Shown in pieces: positions 52,701 to 62,350 of a stretch of DNA of 64,000 bases. The stretch spans positions 14,993,263-15,057,262 of the forward strand of contig NC_134028.1 of NCBI RefSeq assembly GCF_964204645.1. The letters are read 5' to 3'. Below the pieces are notes generated by a model that did not search any database, was not told the origin of the DNA, and worked only from the letters and a program-made list of their open reading frames with translations. The DNA comes from Tubulanus polymorphus. Taxonomy: Eukaryota; Nemertea; Palaeonemertea; Tubulaniformes; Tubulanidae. The position numbers were made by a program, and so were the translations under genes. The number at the start of each line of letters is the position of its first letter. Position 1 is the stretch's first letter.

Positions 52701-54777
52701 ATCGCCATTTTTATTATATACTGATGCCTCCGATGAAGGTATCGGCATGGTCCTGGCGCAGGTCCAGGATGGGCAAGAAAGAGCAATTGCATATGCGGGG
52801 CGAGGATTGAATAAAGCGGAGAAAAATTATTCTACAACGGACCGTGAACTCTTAGCTGTTGCAGCAGGAGTCAAAAAGTTTGAACCCTACTTACGGGGAT
52901 ATCATTTTGAGATTATCACTGACCACAGTTGCTTACGGTATCTTCAGACCATGAAAACACTTTCGGGTCGTGTTGGCCGTATTGCACTCTACTTAGAGCA
53001 ATTTGACTACTCCATATCGCATCGTCCAGGCAAGGCAAACGGGAACGCCGATGGGCTCTCTCGTCGCCCGTATCCCATTTCTGATAGTATGGAAGACACT
53101 ATCGACACGTGTGCTCTCGAGGCTGACAATGAGCGGCCTGTACCCGTCAACATGGGCGAGCTCCAGCGGTCTGATTTACAATTAGTGTGTCTTATAGACT
53201 ATTTACTTGATGGTACCTTGCCAGATGATGACAAGGAAGCCCGGAGAATTATCTTGCAGTCAGACTACTTCTTTGTTGACGATGATGGAGTTCTTTACCA
53301 TGTGGACTCTAAAAAGAAAATTGAGGCTGATGGGCCTCGTCAGTTGGTCATACCTAAAAGTATGTATGCGGAAATGTTAGAGGCTGGTCATGATTCAATG
53401 ACTGGCGGTCACTTGGGTCACAAACGGACCTACGAAACCCTGCGAGCAAGGTATTACTGGCATGGTATGTATCGAGACGTTGAAAATTGGATTAAATCCT
53501 GTAAGGACTGTGCGACTAAGAATCAGCCAGGGAAGCCCATTAGGGCCCCGGTTAACCCCATAGCTGTCACAGGGCCGTGGGATAGAGTCTCAATGGATGT
53601 CTGTGGTCCTTTTCCAACAACGGACTCGGGAAATAAATACATATTGGTCTTTGTCGACTATCTTACAAAGTGGGTTGAAGCTTTTGCTATGACTAATCAA
53701 GAAGCCACGACGGTCGCTACGATCTTTTATGAACAAATCATTTGTCGCCATGGGGCGCCCTCTGTTTTGCAGAGCGATCGCGGAACAAATTTCCTGAGTA
53801 AATTAGTCAGCGAGGTTTCGCGGCTGTGTAATACGCCACGGGCCCGGTCCAGTGCGTATAGACCACAAACTCAGGGACAAGTCGAGCACATGAATCTTGT
53901 GATTGTCAAGGCTCTGAGCATGTACTGCAATGAACGCCAAACCGATTGGGACGAATACCTTTACCCCATTCTATTTGCATATCGGGTAAGTCCAGCTTCG
54001 GATACGTCGCAATACTCGCAATTCTACCTCATGTATGGCCGAGAACCGAGGTTGCCGATGGACGTTGCTTTACTTAATCCGAGGGACGTTTACTTTGATG
54101 CAGGAGGCTTTGTCCAAGCAATGTTGCCAAAGTTAAAAGAGGCCAGGAAGTTGGCCAAGGCTAATATCAAAAAGGCGCAGGAGAAGATGAAGGAACGTTT
54201 CGACAGGACTGCCGTTCCCCCAAATTTCGCAGTAGGTGATCAAGTGTTGCTATTCACTCCAAAGAAAATAAAGAGGCTTAGTAAGAAATTGCTTCATCAA
54301 TGGACGGGCCCTTATCGAATTGTCCGACAGATTTCTCCTGTATCTTTCATTTTGGAGAATGAGAGGAATCAAGAGTTGGCCGTCCCAGTACATTGTAATA
54401 GAATGAAGCATTTCTTTTCAACGGACATTAGGCCGCTCGAGGACGACATACCTGAGAATCCACCTATTGACAGGGAGGACGGGGATCAACCTGAGGAGGG
54501 GCCTGTCCTCGCACCGGACGATCCGGGCGATCAAAATCAGCCTGCGAATCCGGTTGAGCCAATCTATTACGTAGAACGAGTGATTCGTCACAAAAAAGAG
54601 AAAGGCATTCTGAAATATCTTATAAAATGGGTTGGCTATGACGATAATGAGAACACGTTTGAGCCAGCCGAAAACCTGCCTCCTGAAATCATTCGAGCCT
54701 ATTGGGATGACCATGCCGCTAAAGTGAAGCGAAAAACTCGTAAAAATAAGAAGAGACGTCGAGAAAGAGACGACTAG
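49678..54777 (+). CDS. pol: Gypsy Pol: protease, RT, RNase H, integrase, chromodomain
   Basis: An uninterrupted frame of about 1700 codons, expressed from gag by -1 slippage. The first ~390 residues are acidic and unique, with a weak T-arm hairpin at 50716. Protease LIDTGAEISVLS with the catalytic Asp at 50932. RT: RPYRASPAM.E, WRFCVDYRGLNAVT, FSSLDFLSGYWQVEV, LPFGLKSAPSTFQRL, and the catalytic YLDD at 52273-52284. RNase H: LLYTDASDEGIGMVLAQ and YSTTDRELLAV. Integrase: HHCC finger near 53390-53520, Asp in VSMDVCGPF, Asp in LQSDRGTNFL, Glu in TQGQVEHMN. The C-terminal chromodomain (IYYVERVIRHKKEKGILKYL, IKWVGYDDNENTFEPAENL) may steer insertion to methylated-histone chromatin. The long intact frame fits the identical LTRs. 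Confidence 0.96.
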   Translation, partial: SGKRPGTSSYGPTRVGSRNEWSTEPSPDSAIRSDFWWDDSYSYHRYDDDSPVIDDYIFNDVDDYFEDDRDDIFDMSFDQGNMLADSFSLYFEPEGNCNVDYLDEHEPLHLNKFIDHHTPSWGANDVYDIQDRNFGDSWRDNTQLSFDGNFYMDRGSNFEDCWMNNSQLSVTREPVKRHKRVTFSDPVELQEVRADMACSGDNISVDRSHPRGVNGPTDSAEDDLFRDKKSQLNCHERTLDQYNYPVTSESAVQCDLVSVDLSNNSSRSECRNDHHDTETVVSNVSNQGSTSKNCCQLFEKEQDRPVTSNTSGFHQPIGNEMSNAQDRGQVVPTSEPIMPTNDNVGIGDSNSEFQPTIHYQEQLPPITTTLGNTPTNDIWSLSSQNNPIEQEVYSPSIMATVANRVTGSHSGTPLSILIDTGAEISVLSNDYFTTHPQISNGPLQVGQFQSARGVDGTKFDLRGVICVDFVLGNLEITHSMYVVDGITSDVILGADFLEQNQAVIDYARKALLLPGADAIYFNNTVNLGKSSSVKVTRMTVIPPSCEVIIDGKYSIDRTQASVAVFEPANQLRAHDLMSARSVVDVTQSGIPVRVMNPTSRHVTLYEDMCLGHLWTDGWSLDQSLKNEGNSGQLTRPPEVSVTHVDYPQTSADIGIPEIDMSDSDLSVSQKAELLELIRSYRDIFARTPDELGKTDLVKHVIDTGDAAPIRKRPYRASPAMQEVIDTHVKQMLDMGIVQHSTSPWAAPVVLVRKKSPDGDVKWRFCVDYRGLNAVTRSDSFPLPRIDDLLAQVGQAAPTFFSSLDFLSGYWQVEVDEASRDKTAFITQSSLLEFKVLPFGLKSAPSTFQRLTGGLLRDLVGKFCLVYLDDIICYSNSFDGHLIHLAQIFDRFRESGLRLNPKKCRFAVKTIDFLGHRISKDGIATDPEKVAAVQEWPVPTTLKELRSFLGFTNYYRRFCKGYSTMAAPLHQLTKKGVPYRWDASCQQAFDTLKQAMLEAPVLAFPIYGASPFLLYTDASDEGIGMVLAQVQDGQERAIAYAGRGLNKAEKNYSTTDRELLAVAAGVKKFEPYLRGYHFEIITDHSCLRYLQTMKTLSGRVGRIALYLEQFDYSISHRPGKANGNADGLSRRPYPISDSMEDTIDTCALEADNERPVPVNMGELQRSDLQLVCLIDYLLDGTLPDDDKEARRIILQSDYFFVDDDGVLYHVDSKKKIEADGPRQLVIPKSMYAEMLEAGHDSMTGGHLGHKRTYETLRARYYWHGMYRDVENWIKSCKDCATKNQPGKPIRAPVNPIAVTGPWDRVSMDVCGPFPTTDSGNKYILVFVDYLTKWVEAFAMTNQEATTVATIFYEQIICRHGAPSVLQSDRGTNFLSKLVSEVSRLCNTPRARSSAYRPQTQGQVEHMNLVIVKALSMYCNERQTDWDEYLYPILFAYRVSPASDTSQYSQFYLMYGREPRLPMDVALLNPRDVYFDAGGFVQAMLPKLKEARKLAKANIKKAQEKMKERFDRTAVPPNFAVGDQVLLFTPKKIKRLSKKLLHQWTGPYRIVRQISPVSFILENERNQELAVPVHCNRMKHFFSTDIRPLEDDIPENPPIDREDGDQPEEGPVLAPDDPGDQNQPANPVEPIYYVERVIRHKKEKGILKYLIKWVGYDDNENTFEPAENLPPEIIRAYWDDHAAKVKRKTRKNKKRRRERDD
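49681..49687 (+). promoter_or_regulatory. -1 ribosomal frameshift slippery site GGGAAAC
   Basis: Canonical X XXY YYZ heptamer in the correct gag phase (G GGA AAC). The pol frame is closed by TAG at 49675-49677 and open from 49678, one codon upstream of the heptamer. A GC-rich stretch follows that could form a stimulatory structure. Confidence 0.8.
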
Positions 54778-54815
54778 TACGTGGTTTCGAGATTACTGAT
54801 TCTTGCTATCCCTAT

Positions 54816-54823
54816 TTTTCAGG
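54816..54823 (+). promoter_or_regulatory. Splice acceptor for env
   Basis: A pyrimidine-rich tract CTATCCCTATTTTTCAG ends at 54822, two bases before the env ATG (54824). Subgenomic splicing of env is known in errantiviruses and retroviruses; here it is inferred from this site. Confidence 0.6.
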
Positions 54824-57457
54824 ATGCAAATTGTCGTAATCTTGGTGGCCATATGGTCGTCGGCCTATTGTCTGATGCCCTCGACGGTCTTGAGGCCAAA
54901 CTATGGTGTCGCCTTTCATCGGATTGGAGGAGTCCATAATGGCGACAGTGCCTGGTTTCACACGTTCGCGATACCATGGCTAGTTGTTAATGACCCCCCG
55001 AGTAAAGGCTTGCGGCTACGCTGTTCTCTTGTCCAGCCAGAACTTCGTTCTCACTGCTCCGGCTATTTGGAAATGTTTCGTGAGGCGCATCGCCTACAGT
55101 TAGACACGTTGACCCATATCAGGGGACAATTGGCTGATATGAGACAAATGATACCTGATGCTGCAGATACCGACTCACGAAAGAAACGACACGCCAGTGG
55201 GCGCAGGGTCAAACGTGCACCACTTTCATTTATCGGATCGATTTCGTCTTCCTTGTTCGGTACTGCTACCGAAGATGAAGTTCAGCAAGTAGAAAATCAC
55301 GTCGAAAAAGTAGAAAAAATAGTCAAGTTGAATTCGGATCAAATCACCCACATACAGGGGACACTCTCTTCATTTATTAACGCGACTGACAAACGAATCA
55401 GTAGCCTGACCTCTGCATACGTGGCCAATTCAAAAGAACTTAAATCAATTCGAACGACACTGCTAAAGCAAAGTGTCGATGCGAGTATGCTAGCATTGGC
55501 GTCTGACATGACAATAAGAAATATCATCCTAGTGGAACGACTGACGGCAGTTTCCAGTGAGTGGTTGCAGGGGGTTGAAAAGTTATTGGAGGGATATTTG
55601 CCTAGAGCCCTGGTTAATCCAAAAATGGTTTCGAAGGTTCTTGACGATGTGTCCGAAAAATTAAATAGGATGCATTCTGGGTTTTCAATAGCTAATAGGG
55701 ATGTAGGCTATTATTACATAGTTAAGGATGTGTGCTTTACTAAGACCGATAAATTTGTTTACATATCAATCAAAATCCCCTTGCAATCTGGTCAGACATA
55801 TTTTGATTTATACTCGGTTGTCTTAATGCCAGTGCCAATAAACGCAACGTCCTATAACACTTCAATGATTGTTGGTACAGCCCCTTATTTTGGCGCTACT
55901 AGGGACGGTAGTTACTACACTGAAATGGGTCACGATATATTTGCTACTTGTTATGGAACCGATGTGATGACTTGCCGGCAGCGCGTGTCCATGCGCGAAG
56001 CAACCGTAGAATCATGCCTGAGTAGCCTTTTCTTCGATAAACCCTCACAGGTGCTAGCATTATGCCACATACGGTATGAGGTCCAGGGCCTGGCCGAACT
56101 GGCAGTCGACGTAGGGGATGGCTACTTTGTTGTTTCAGGCACTGACGATTTTTGGACTCTCGCCTGCCCTGGCAAGTCACCAAAAGCAATAAAAGCATGT
56201 CGTTTTTGTTTGATAAAAATTGGGTGTGCATGTGCATTGCGTGGATCAAAATTTTTTGTGCCCGGTAGAATTAACAAATGTATTAACCAAGACACGGTGA
56301 CCATTGCGCACGCTGTTAATCTACCAGTCCTACATAGTTTCTTTTCAAAGAATGTAGTGTCCAACGTTACTGGAGCAACAATGTTCCAGGGAACGCCATA
56401 CGCACCGCTGCCTAGTCTGGATTTCAAGGCTAATAACTGGTCAAAAGTGGCTGCGGTGGACACTAAATTTAGCATGGATTTCAAAAAGTTAGCAAGAACC
56501 GTTCAAACTGACGCTAAACTGTACCGATCGCAAGCAGACGCTTTATTTGATCATTCTGAACCTGTTATTTCGTCTGGAACCGGTACAGGGTGGCTCACTT
56601 GGCTCGCTATTGGTCTCTCTGCGGGCAGCATGCTGCTCTCAATATTCGTTTTGCTAAAGTCGCAAGGGTCCTTATCAATTCTGGGAGCAGGACTTCTTCC
56701 GACCGCTGAAGCTATGGTGACTGTTCACCCCGCTATCCATGACCTACAACGAGGTGGCTGGAATAATACGGTCATTCGGGAGGTTGTCACAGCCAAGAAT
56801 GTGCGCGTCGATGTCGTCCTGTTCTTAGTTATTGTAGTAGGTATAGTTATAATTGTGTTCAGACCTTTATTGCGTGCTATGTGCTATAGGTGCCGACATT
56901 GTTTGCCTGCACCTTGTTCACCGGGAAAATATCCGGTTAGGCTAGCCATAAGGCTTAAGAATGGAATTCAGACATTGGACTTGCCTCTACTAACATTGTC
57001 CGGTTGTGAAACGAGATGTTGTTTCGAGCCTCCAGCTCTTACTAAGGTTGCGTTACGAGTCGTTTGTGGAGTCGCCCGCTTGAACTTAACCTGGCAGGCT
57101 AAGCAACTGACTTGTTCGCAAGGGACGATGTATAATCTGCCGACTTCCTGCTCGGTCCCCCTACGAGTAAGTCTCTTCACAATGAGACAGCTCGTGTCAG
57201 TTCCGAGTAAGGTTGTGGTTGTTGCGGTTTATCGGTCGTTTACTACCGAACTACGAGAAGCGACCCAGCTGACAGTTTCGTCAGTGGAACCCGAGATCGT
57301 GGTTATACATGATGAGGCTCGGACTGAGCATGGGCCCGGTATACTGGCACTCACAGCTTCCCCTGGCGGCGATCTGTCGCCACCAGACTATTCGGTGGGG
57401 ATTCCCAGGAATTCGCTATTGGCTGATGCCAGTAGGCTGTACCCATATCTGTACTGA
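54824..57457 (+). CDS. env: Envelope glycoprotein, class I/F-like, with furin site
   Basis: 877 residues from ATG 54824 in its own frame, 47 bp after pol. An N-terminal signal peptide (VVILVAIWSSAYC), a surface part, then a furin-type site RRVKR at residues 127-131. After it comes APLSFIGSISSSLFG, a fusion-peptide-like stretch, and a long heptad region (EVQQVENHVEKVEKIVKLNS). This order resembles the F-type fusion proteins of errantiviruses and baculoviruses. Many Cys in the ectodomain. A first membrane segment lies near residue 590 (WLTWLAIGLSAGSMLLSIFV) and a second near 665 (VVLFLVIVVGIVIIVF). The C-terminal ~190 residues are Cys-containing and unusual in length, ending in LLADASRLYPYLY, shared with ORF2. 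Intact; it would allow particle transfer between cells, though that is an inference. Confidence 0.85.
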   Translation: MQIVVILVAIWSSAYCLMPSTVLRPNYGVAFHRIGGVHNGDSAWFHTFAIPWLVVNDPPSKGLRLRCSLVQPELRSHCSGYLEMFREAHRLQLDTLTHIRGQLADMRQMIPDAADTDSRKKRHASGRRVKRAPLSFIGSISSSLFGTATEDEVQQVENHVEKVEKIVKLNSDQITHIQGTLSSFINATDKRISSLTSAYVANSKELKSIRTTLLKQSVDASMLALASDMTIRNIILVERLTAVSSEWLQGVEKLLEGYLPRALVNPKMVSKVLDDVSEKLNRMHSGFSIANRDVGYYYIVKDVCFTKTDKFVYISIKIPLQSGQTYFDLYSVVLMPVPINATSYNTSMIVGTAPYFGATRDGSYYTEMGHDIFATCYGTDVMTCRQRVSMREATVESCLSSLFFDKPSQVLALCHIRYEVQGLAELAVDVGDGYFVVSGTDDFWTLACPGKSPKAIKACRFCLIKIGCACALRGSKFFVPGRINKCINQDTVTIAHAVNLPVLHSFFSKNVVSNVTGATMFQGTPYAPLPSLDFKANNWSKVAAVDTKFSMDFKKLARTVQTDAKLYRSQADALFDHSEPVISSGTGTGWLTWLAIGLSAGSMLLSIFVLLKSQGSLSILGAGLLPTAEAMVTVHPAIHDLQRGGWNNTVIREVVTAKNVRVDVVLFLVIVVGIVIIVFRPLLRAMCYRCRHCLPAPCSPGKYPVRLAIRLKNGIQTLDLPLLTLSGCETRCCFEPPALTKVALRVVCGVARLNLTWQAKQLTCSQGTMYNLPTSCSVPLRVSLFTMRQLVSVPSKVVVVAVYRSFTTELREATQLTVSSVEPEIVVIHDEARTEHGPGILALTASPGGDLSPPDYSVGIPRNSLLADASRLYPYLY

Positions 57458-58943
57458 GGGCAGTATTTGAAAGCTATTTAAGAATAGCTATTCTGAATAA
57501 GGGTGCTCGAATGCCCTCATTGGATTTGACGTAAGTATAATTTAATCAGTAATAAGGTCAGGATGCATATGTCCTGCAAAATTGTCGGAAAGTTGTTATT
57601 ATATGATGATGAAACACAAATATATTAGGAATAAGTACTATTAAGCCTTTAAGTTATGTGAGATAAAGACAACCATAAAATAAACATAGATTATAGGTTT
57701 AACTGTCGTGTTATTGGCCTATCGCCGTAATATCAATAATCTCCAGTGTTTATTATCCGTAGTCTGAGTAGAAGTTGTTAATTGTCAGTTAGAAAAGGAA
57801 GAGTTATGAAATTTTTATATAATCTCTGTGTTTTTATTTGATTGTAAGGTACCCTTATCGGATGTGTGAAGATGGGACCGTCGAGATATGACAGCACTTT
57901 GATGGAAGAATGCCTTCTTCTGTCAACCGCAATAGATGTCGACGGGTACCCCCCTGATAGTGACCATATGGAGATGGGGACTTGTTGGGAGGTATCCTGA
58001 GACTCTATTCGACGCAACTGATAGTATGAGAAACCAGCAACTGGTACGCTCTGGTCGAGATGAGTGATATTAATTTGCCGATTCGTCAAATAACGAAGAA
58101 ACGGAGCGAATATACGACATACAACAGCGAACTTTGGGCGTTGGTTTTAACGGGATGGAATCATGCTCGATGATTCGTCATGCGATTCTGGCCATTGTTA
58201 GTGGTGTTTGTCACTCTCGAAGACTTGCTATATACTCACAAACTTAAGTGATGAAGGGTGGACAAAGACACCTGGCCAATGCGATACGAAATATGAAGAA
58301 AAGTGATAATTTCCGTAGACATTTTAGCGGAGTAAAGCCGAGTGTGTTCAAGATGGCTCCCGTGTAGTTACATTAACATTCGATGGAATGTTGTTCGCTC
58401 AAGCCGTAAGATGCGAATACATTACTGTTCCGTTTCTATATTAACTGTGGAGAAAAGACTCCGATATAGTAACCGTAGTACTATAGCGTCTATGAATAGC
58501 GAGCAAGTATTCAGCTGAACATAAATGCGTTTTGCCGTACTATCAACGTAGCAGTACGCGCTTCGAGGAACTGCGGTGGATGACGTCATTCGTCCGTCCA
58601 TGACGTACCTTGTTGTGTCTGGGAGCTATAACGTCACTTCGCGGTAAATTCTAAACTCAAACTGTGAACTGTTTTGTGCTTAACTTTCGACTGTTTAGTG
58701 TGCGGGGACAGCGGTCTCGAATGAACTTTTTTCCGATTGGGTATCCAGAACTTTAAATGCGGTTTTATGATATACTATATCATGAACTTTAATATGCGTT
58801 GTAGTGTCAAACTCGTTACTCGTTATAATGAATTGTTTACTAATGTTCTTTTTCAGGATTTGTTCTAGAGGTATCAGCGGGATATTCACGAGTTGGTTTA
58901 AATTCAAAATTTCGGGACGAAATTTAAACTGGATAGGGAGTGA
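57458..58943. other. Gypsy 3' untranslated region
   Basis: 1.5 kb without a supported ORF between env and the 3' LTR. The last bases before the LTR, GGATAGGGAGTGA, form a short purine-rich tract (putative plus-strand primer). Nothing else was recognised. Confidence 0.6.
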
Positions 58944-60211
58944 TGATCCGCAGCAAGATTCCGTAGTAACTAAAAAATGTTTGTAATGATGGTTTTTGTT
59001 TGCGTTGGTGGTTTCTTTATGGGTATCAGACAGCAAACGATGTGTGCAAGTTGTTGTTTGATGCTTTGATCTACCAGCGCTGACAATAAATCAGCCAGGG
59101 GTAAAAATAATTCTTCCTCGGTTCTTGTGCGTCGATATCTGGCAAACATTCAGAATTATTTTTAAAAACTTAAGGATAGACGGAACTGTAATTGGTTGGG
59201 TCGGAACGATGAGGTGCTTTGATAGTGTGGTTTGTGCAGGGATCTCGCTGTTACTTCTTGATACTCCCGACTACTTTCTATAAAAGGAAGAACCGGAAGT
59301 ATAGGAAGACATGGTTGTTTTGCTTTATCCTGTAGTATTATAGAGTTAGTAAAATTATAAATGAAAATTGGTATAATAAGTATAGAATGATTTTAGATTT
59401 GATAATTAATTACATTGTATTTCTGAATCAAAAGTTTACTATTGTTGATTGGAAAAAGAAACGATGAGTTTGTTCCATAATCTAGGTGAAAACTAAGTTT
59501 TGAAAATATATCTAAATTAAGTATCCTGGATGTTAATTAAGGACAAGACCTTTATAATCGCTTAAGTTTTATGGAAGTTTAATTGTGGCAAATATCAATA
59601 CTAGCTCTCTAAGGTTTCTGTTGGTGTACATGTCTGTTGGTAACTCGTAGAGAATAGCTGGTCTCTCAACGATGATGAGTAGGGAGTGAGTAAATCAAAG
59701 CGCGTTATGACAGGAGGGTTGGAAAGAAAAGTTACTTTGGCAAATCAGTTTCTCAAATAATTTTAGATTAGCAAATCATTAAGGCTAATTCTACATGTCC
59801 AAAACCGTCATGACAGCTAGGTTGCTGCTCCTTGCCAAAAGTCGAACGGGAGAGTCGGCATTCTAGGAATGTCGATCTTTTCTATAAAAAAGGCCCGCAG
59901 TCTTGAGAAAGCAGACTTACCAGGGACGCTCGTTAAAGATACTTGAGGTTTGGGTGGAAATACCAGAATTAAGACGGGTTACCAACAGTAGTGTACAATA
60001 GGAATTTGGAGTTAGGAATTGGACTGTGTACTATCTGGAGTTATTACTATCATCAAGGTAAATAAAATCTATATTATTATTATATTCAATCAGAATTTCG
60101 GCATTTTAGTTTAATTATTTGGGTTTGTGCACGGACACGTTCTCTCGCCAGGGACCGATCTTTACGTTTTTATATTCAACGATTAAGGAGAGGATTGTGA
60201 CCGGTGTATCA
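58944..60211 (+). repeat. 3' LTR of the Gypsy element
   Basis: 1268 bp, reading the same as 45271-46538 wherever I compared them. Followed by GTAT, the target duplication. Confidence 0.95.
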
Positions 60212-60215
60212 GTAT

Positions 60216-62072
60216 GTATGGTGCCAGAAAGCCAATTGGATCATATATACTGCTCACATAAGATAGAATAGAACGTCTCGTAGGAATAGTATCTGAAGTC
60301 TCGATATCGAATTTGAATACATCAGACTCAGCGCACCATAATATGCCCAGCGTACGTTCAGCTGGGAGACTAAAGTCGTAAGAGTTCATATCAGCTACAT
60401 TTTTTGACAACTTTGCTTCGTCTATTGATGAAAGAATGCAACGACTATTGCTTAACCATCCTGTTAAGCAAAATCATCCGCAATTACATAGATTACTTAC
60501 GCCCGCAACGAGGTCTAGGGCTTCGCTTTCAGTTTTAACTGATTTAATGAAATCGTCGACATAAAAGTTTCTTAAAACACACTGGCGGACTGATTCTGCT
60601 AAGTCGGTATTGTCATAAGCCGTCTGGTGGAGTGCATAGTTAGCACACGATGGAGATGATTTTGCTCCGAACGGATGAACAGTCAAACGATAAATCAGCG
60701 GGTCGGTTTTCATGTCTCCGTCTTTCCACCATAGGAATCTAAGCAGATTGCGATCTTCAGGTGGTACGTGTATTTGGTAAAACATCTTAGTTATATCCGC
60801 CTTTATGGCTATTGCATTTTCCCGAAATCTAAGTAGTACGCCTAATAATGAATTCGTAAAGTCAGGTCCTTGTAAAAGACAATCGTTCAATGAAACTCCG
60901 AAAAACTCGGAGGAACCATCGAAAACGACCCGTACTTTTCCTGGTTTTGCTGCATGCAACACCGCGTGGTGCGGCAAGTACCATGTTTTTCCGGAAACAG
61001 CGACATCGTACAATGGTACTGGCTCAGCATGCCCCAGTTCAAGCATAGTGTCGATAACAAGTTTATAACTATCGTATAGTTTCGCATCGCTAACTAACTT
61101 CCTCCTGAGACTATTCAATCTGCGCTCCGCGTAACAACGATTATCAGGTAAACAGACGTTTTCCGACACAACAGGCAACTTAATAGTATAGTGGCCATCA
61201 CGCAAATTTATCGATTTATCGACTTGCTTGAGGAAACGCTTATCTAATTGCGACAGTTCTTGTTTCTCAGTACCAAAATGATCCGGAAAGTCCAAGGCCA
61301 TCGCGCCACGAACTAGATTTTCTAGGTTTTGGTCGTGAACTTCTGTAATGGCTGTACTAGCGGTAAAGAAGGAGCTCGCCTCCTTAGGGCACAGGTTCCA
61401 AACGACCCAGCCTAGAGCGGTCTTACAGGCATGCGGAGAACCAGGAGGTCCCGTACGCATCTCTACTGGCGTATATGCCTCTGCGATATTATTACCGATT
61501 AGAATTCCGATTTGTTTACAAGGTAATTCAGCGACACTAACATCGTGAAGATGCGGCCATTTTCGAACATCTTCAAGGTTCGGTACATACCTTGACGATA
61601 CGGGAATATCAGCCTTTGAATAGGCTCGCGGAATTAAAACAGATTCGCCGGTCCAATAATTGTGAACAGATATATTATTTAATGCGTATGATTCGATTAC
61701 ATTGACACTATCGATTGTCTGTACCGACAATGTACTTTTCTTTCCCGAACAATTCAATTGTTCGCGAATCTGATCACTAAGAAACGTGATGGTACTTCCA
61801 GGATCGAAGAACGCATATGTCGTGACGGATTTTGTACCATTTTTAGTACTCAAGCGCACTGGAATGATTGCTAACGAGCAGCTACTTTGGACTCCTGTAT
61901 GCCCCGTGAGTCCTGTTTCGCTAGGGCCGGTAACTGACGAATTTATACGATCACGAAAATGTAGCACGGTGGGGTGGCTCTTACCACATTTCTCACATAC
62001 CATTAAATTTCTACAAAACTTCTTACGATGACCGGTCCTTAAGCATCCAAAGCATAGTGAGTGACGTTTCAA
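60216..62072 (-). pseudogene. pol: BEL copy 2: zinc knuckles, protease and reverse transcriptase
   Basis: Starts with two knuckles, CFGCLRTGHRKKFC and CEKCGKSHPTVLHF (about 62050-61960). Protease-like AFFDPGSTITFLSDQI near 61800. Then RT: WYLPHHAVLHAAKPGKVRVVFDGSSEF near 60950, ADITKMFYQIHVPPEDRNLLRFLW near 60790, and the catalytic YVDD in NFYVDDFIKSV near 60560. TGA at about 60471-60473 interrupts the frame, which then continues with RTLGILW and SSIYDPIGFLAP to the GTAT site at 60215, where the Gypsy element is inserted. Unlike copy 1, this copy has retained YVDD. Confidence 0.9.
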
Positions 62073-62350
62073 TAGTTCCGTTTTACTTTCATCGGTGTCT
62101 TTTTCGAAAGACTGACAATTTAGAAGATTATGCGATTCGTCTTTACAGAAAATGCATGGTCTGCTAATACTATTTGCTGATTCGCTCGGATTCGATTCGA
62201 CCTTGTTAAAACGGAATTTATCGTCGGCGGTTCTACGTTTTTCACTATAATTAGCCTTGTGTGCACTAATAGTGAAGCTTCCAGACGGACGAGGACTTTT
62301 TTTTATACGGAGCTGGTTTTACGCTATCAATGAGTGATGTGCTTTTCATT
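62073..62350 (-). pseudogene. gag: BEL copy 2: end of Gag, frameshifted
   Basis: Upstream of the knuckles the minus strand encodes a further Cys/His motif (CIFCKDESHNLLNC) in the same frame. At a T8 run near 62290 the frame changes to one containing STSLIDSVKPAPYKKK. Nothing gag-like is visible above about 62350. Confidence 0.6.

Larger units (their letters stand above)
45271..60211 (+). mobile_element. Ty3/Gypsy retroelement with env, chromodomain integrase and extra 5' ORFs
   Basis: 14,941 bp with 1268-bp TG...CA LTRs and a GTAT target duplication (45267-45270, 60212-60215). A primer-binding site complementary to tRNA-Phe starts 1 base after the 5' LTR. Order: ORF1, ORF2, ORF3, gag, pol (PR-RT-RH-IN-chromodomain), env, long 3' UTR. 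LTRs appear identical, so the insertion is very young. It is inserted in the pol of BEL copy 2, in the opposite orientation. The combination of chromodomain, env and three extra ORFs is unusual for the group. Confidence 0.95.
60212..62350 (-). mobile_element. BEL/Pao retrotransposon copy 2, 5' half
   Basis: The gag end, protease and RT of the minus-strand BEL whose 3' half is at 42998-45270. Most of gag and the 5' LTR are not visible above about 62350, so this copy is 5'-truncated or too diverged there. Confidence 0.88.

Noticed and set aside
58695..59036. A separate minus-strand gene of 113 residues
   Set aside because: Half of it is Gypsy LTR (the same residues as at 45271-45363) and the rest is 3' UTR; no domain.
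61348..61548. Plus-strand frames opposite BEL copy 2
   Set aside because: Antisense shadows of the RT/protease frame.
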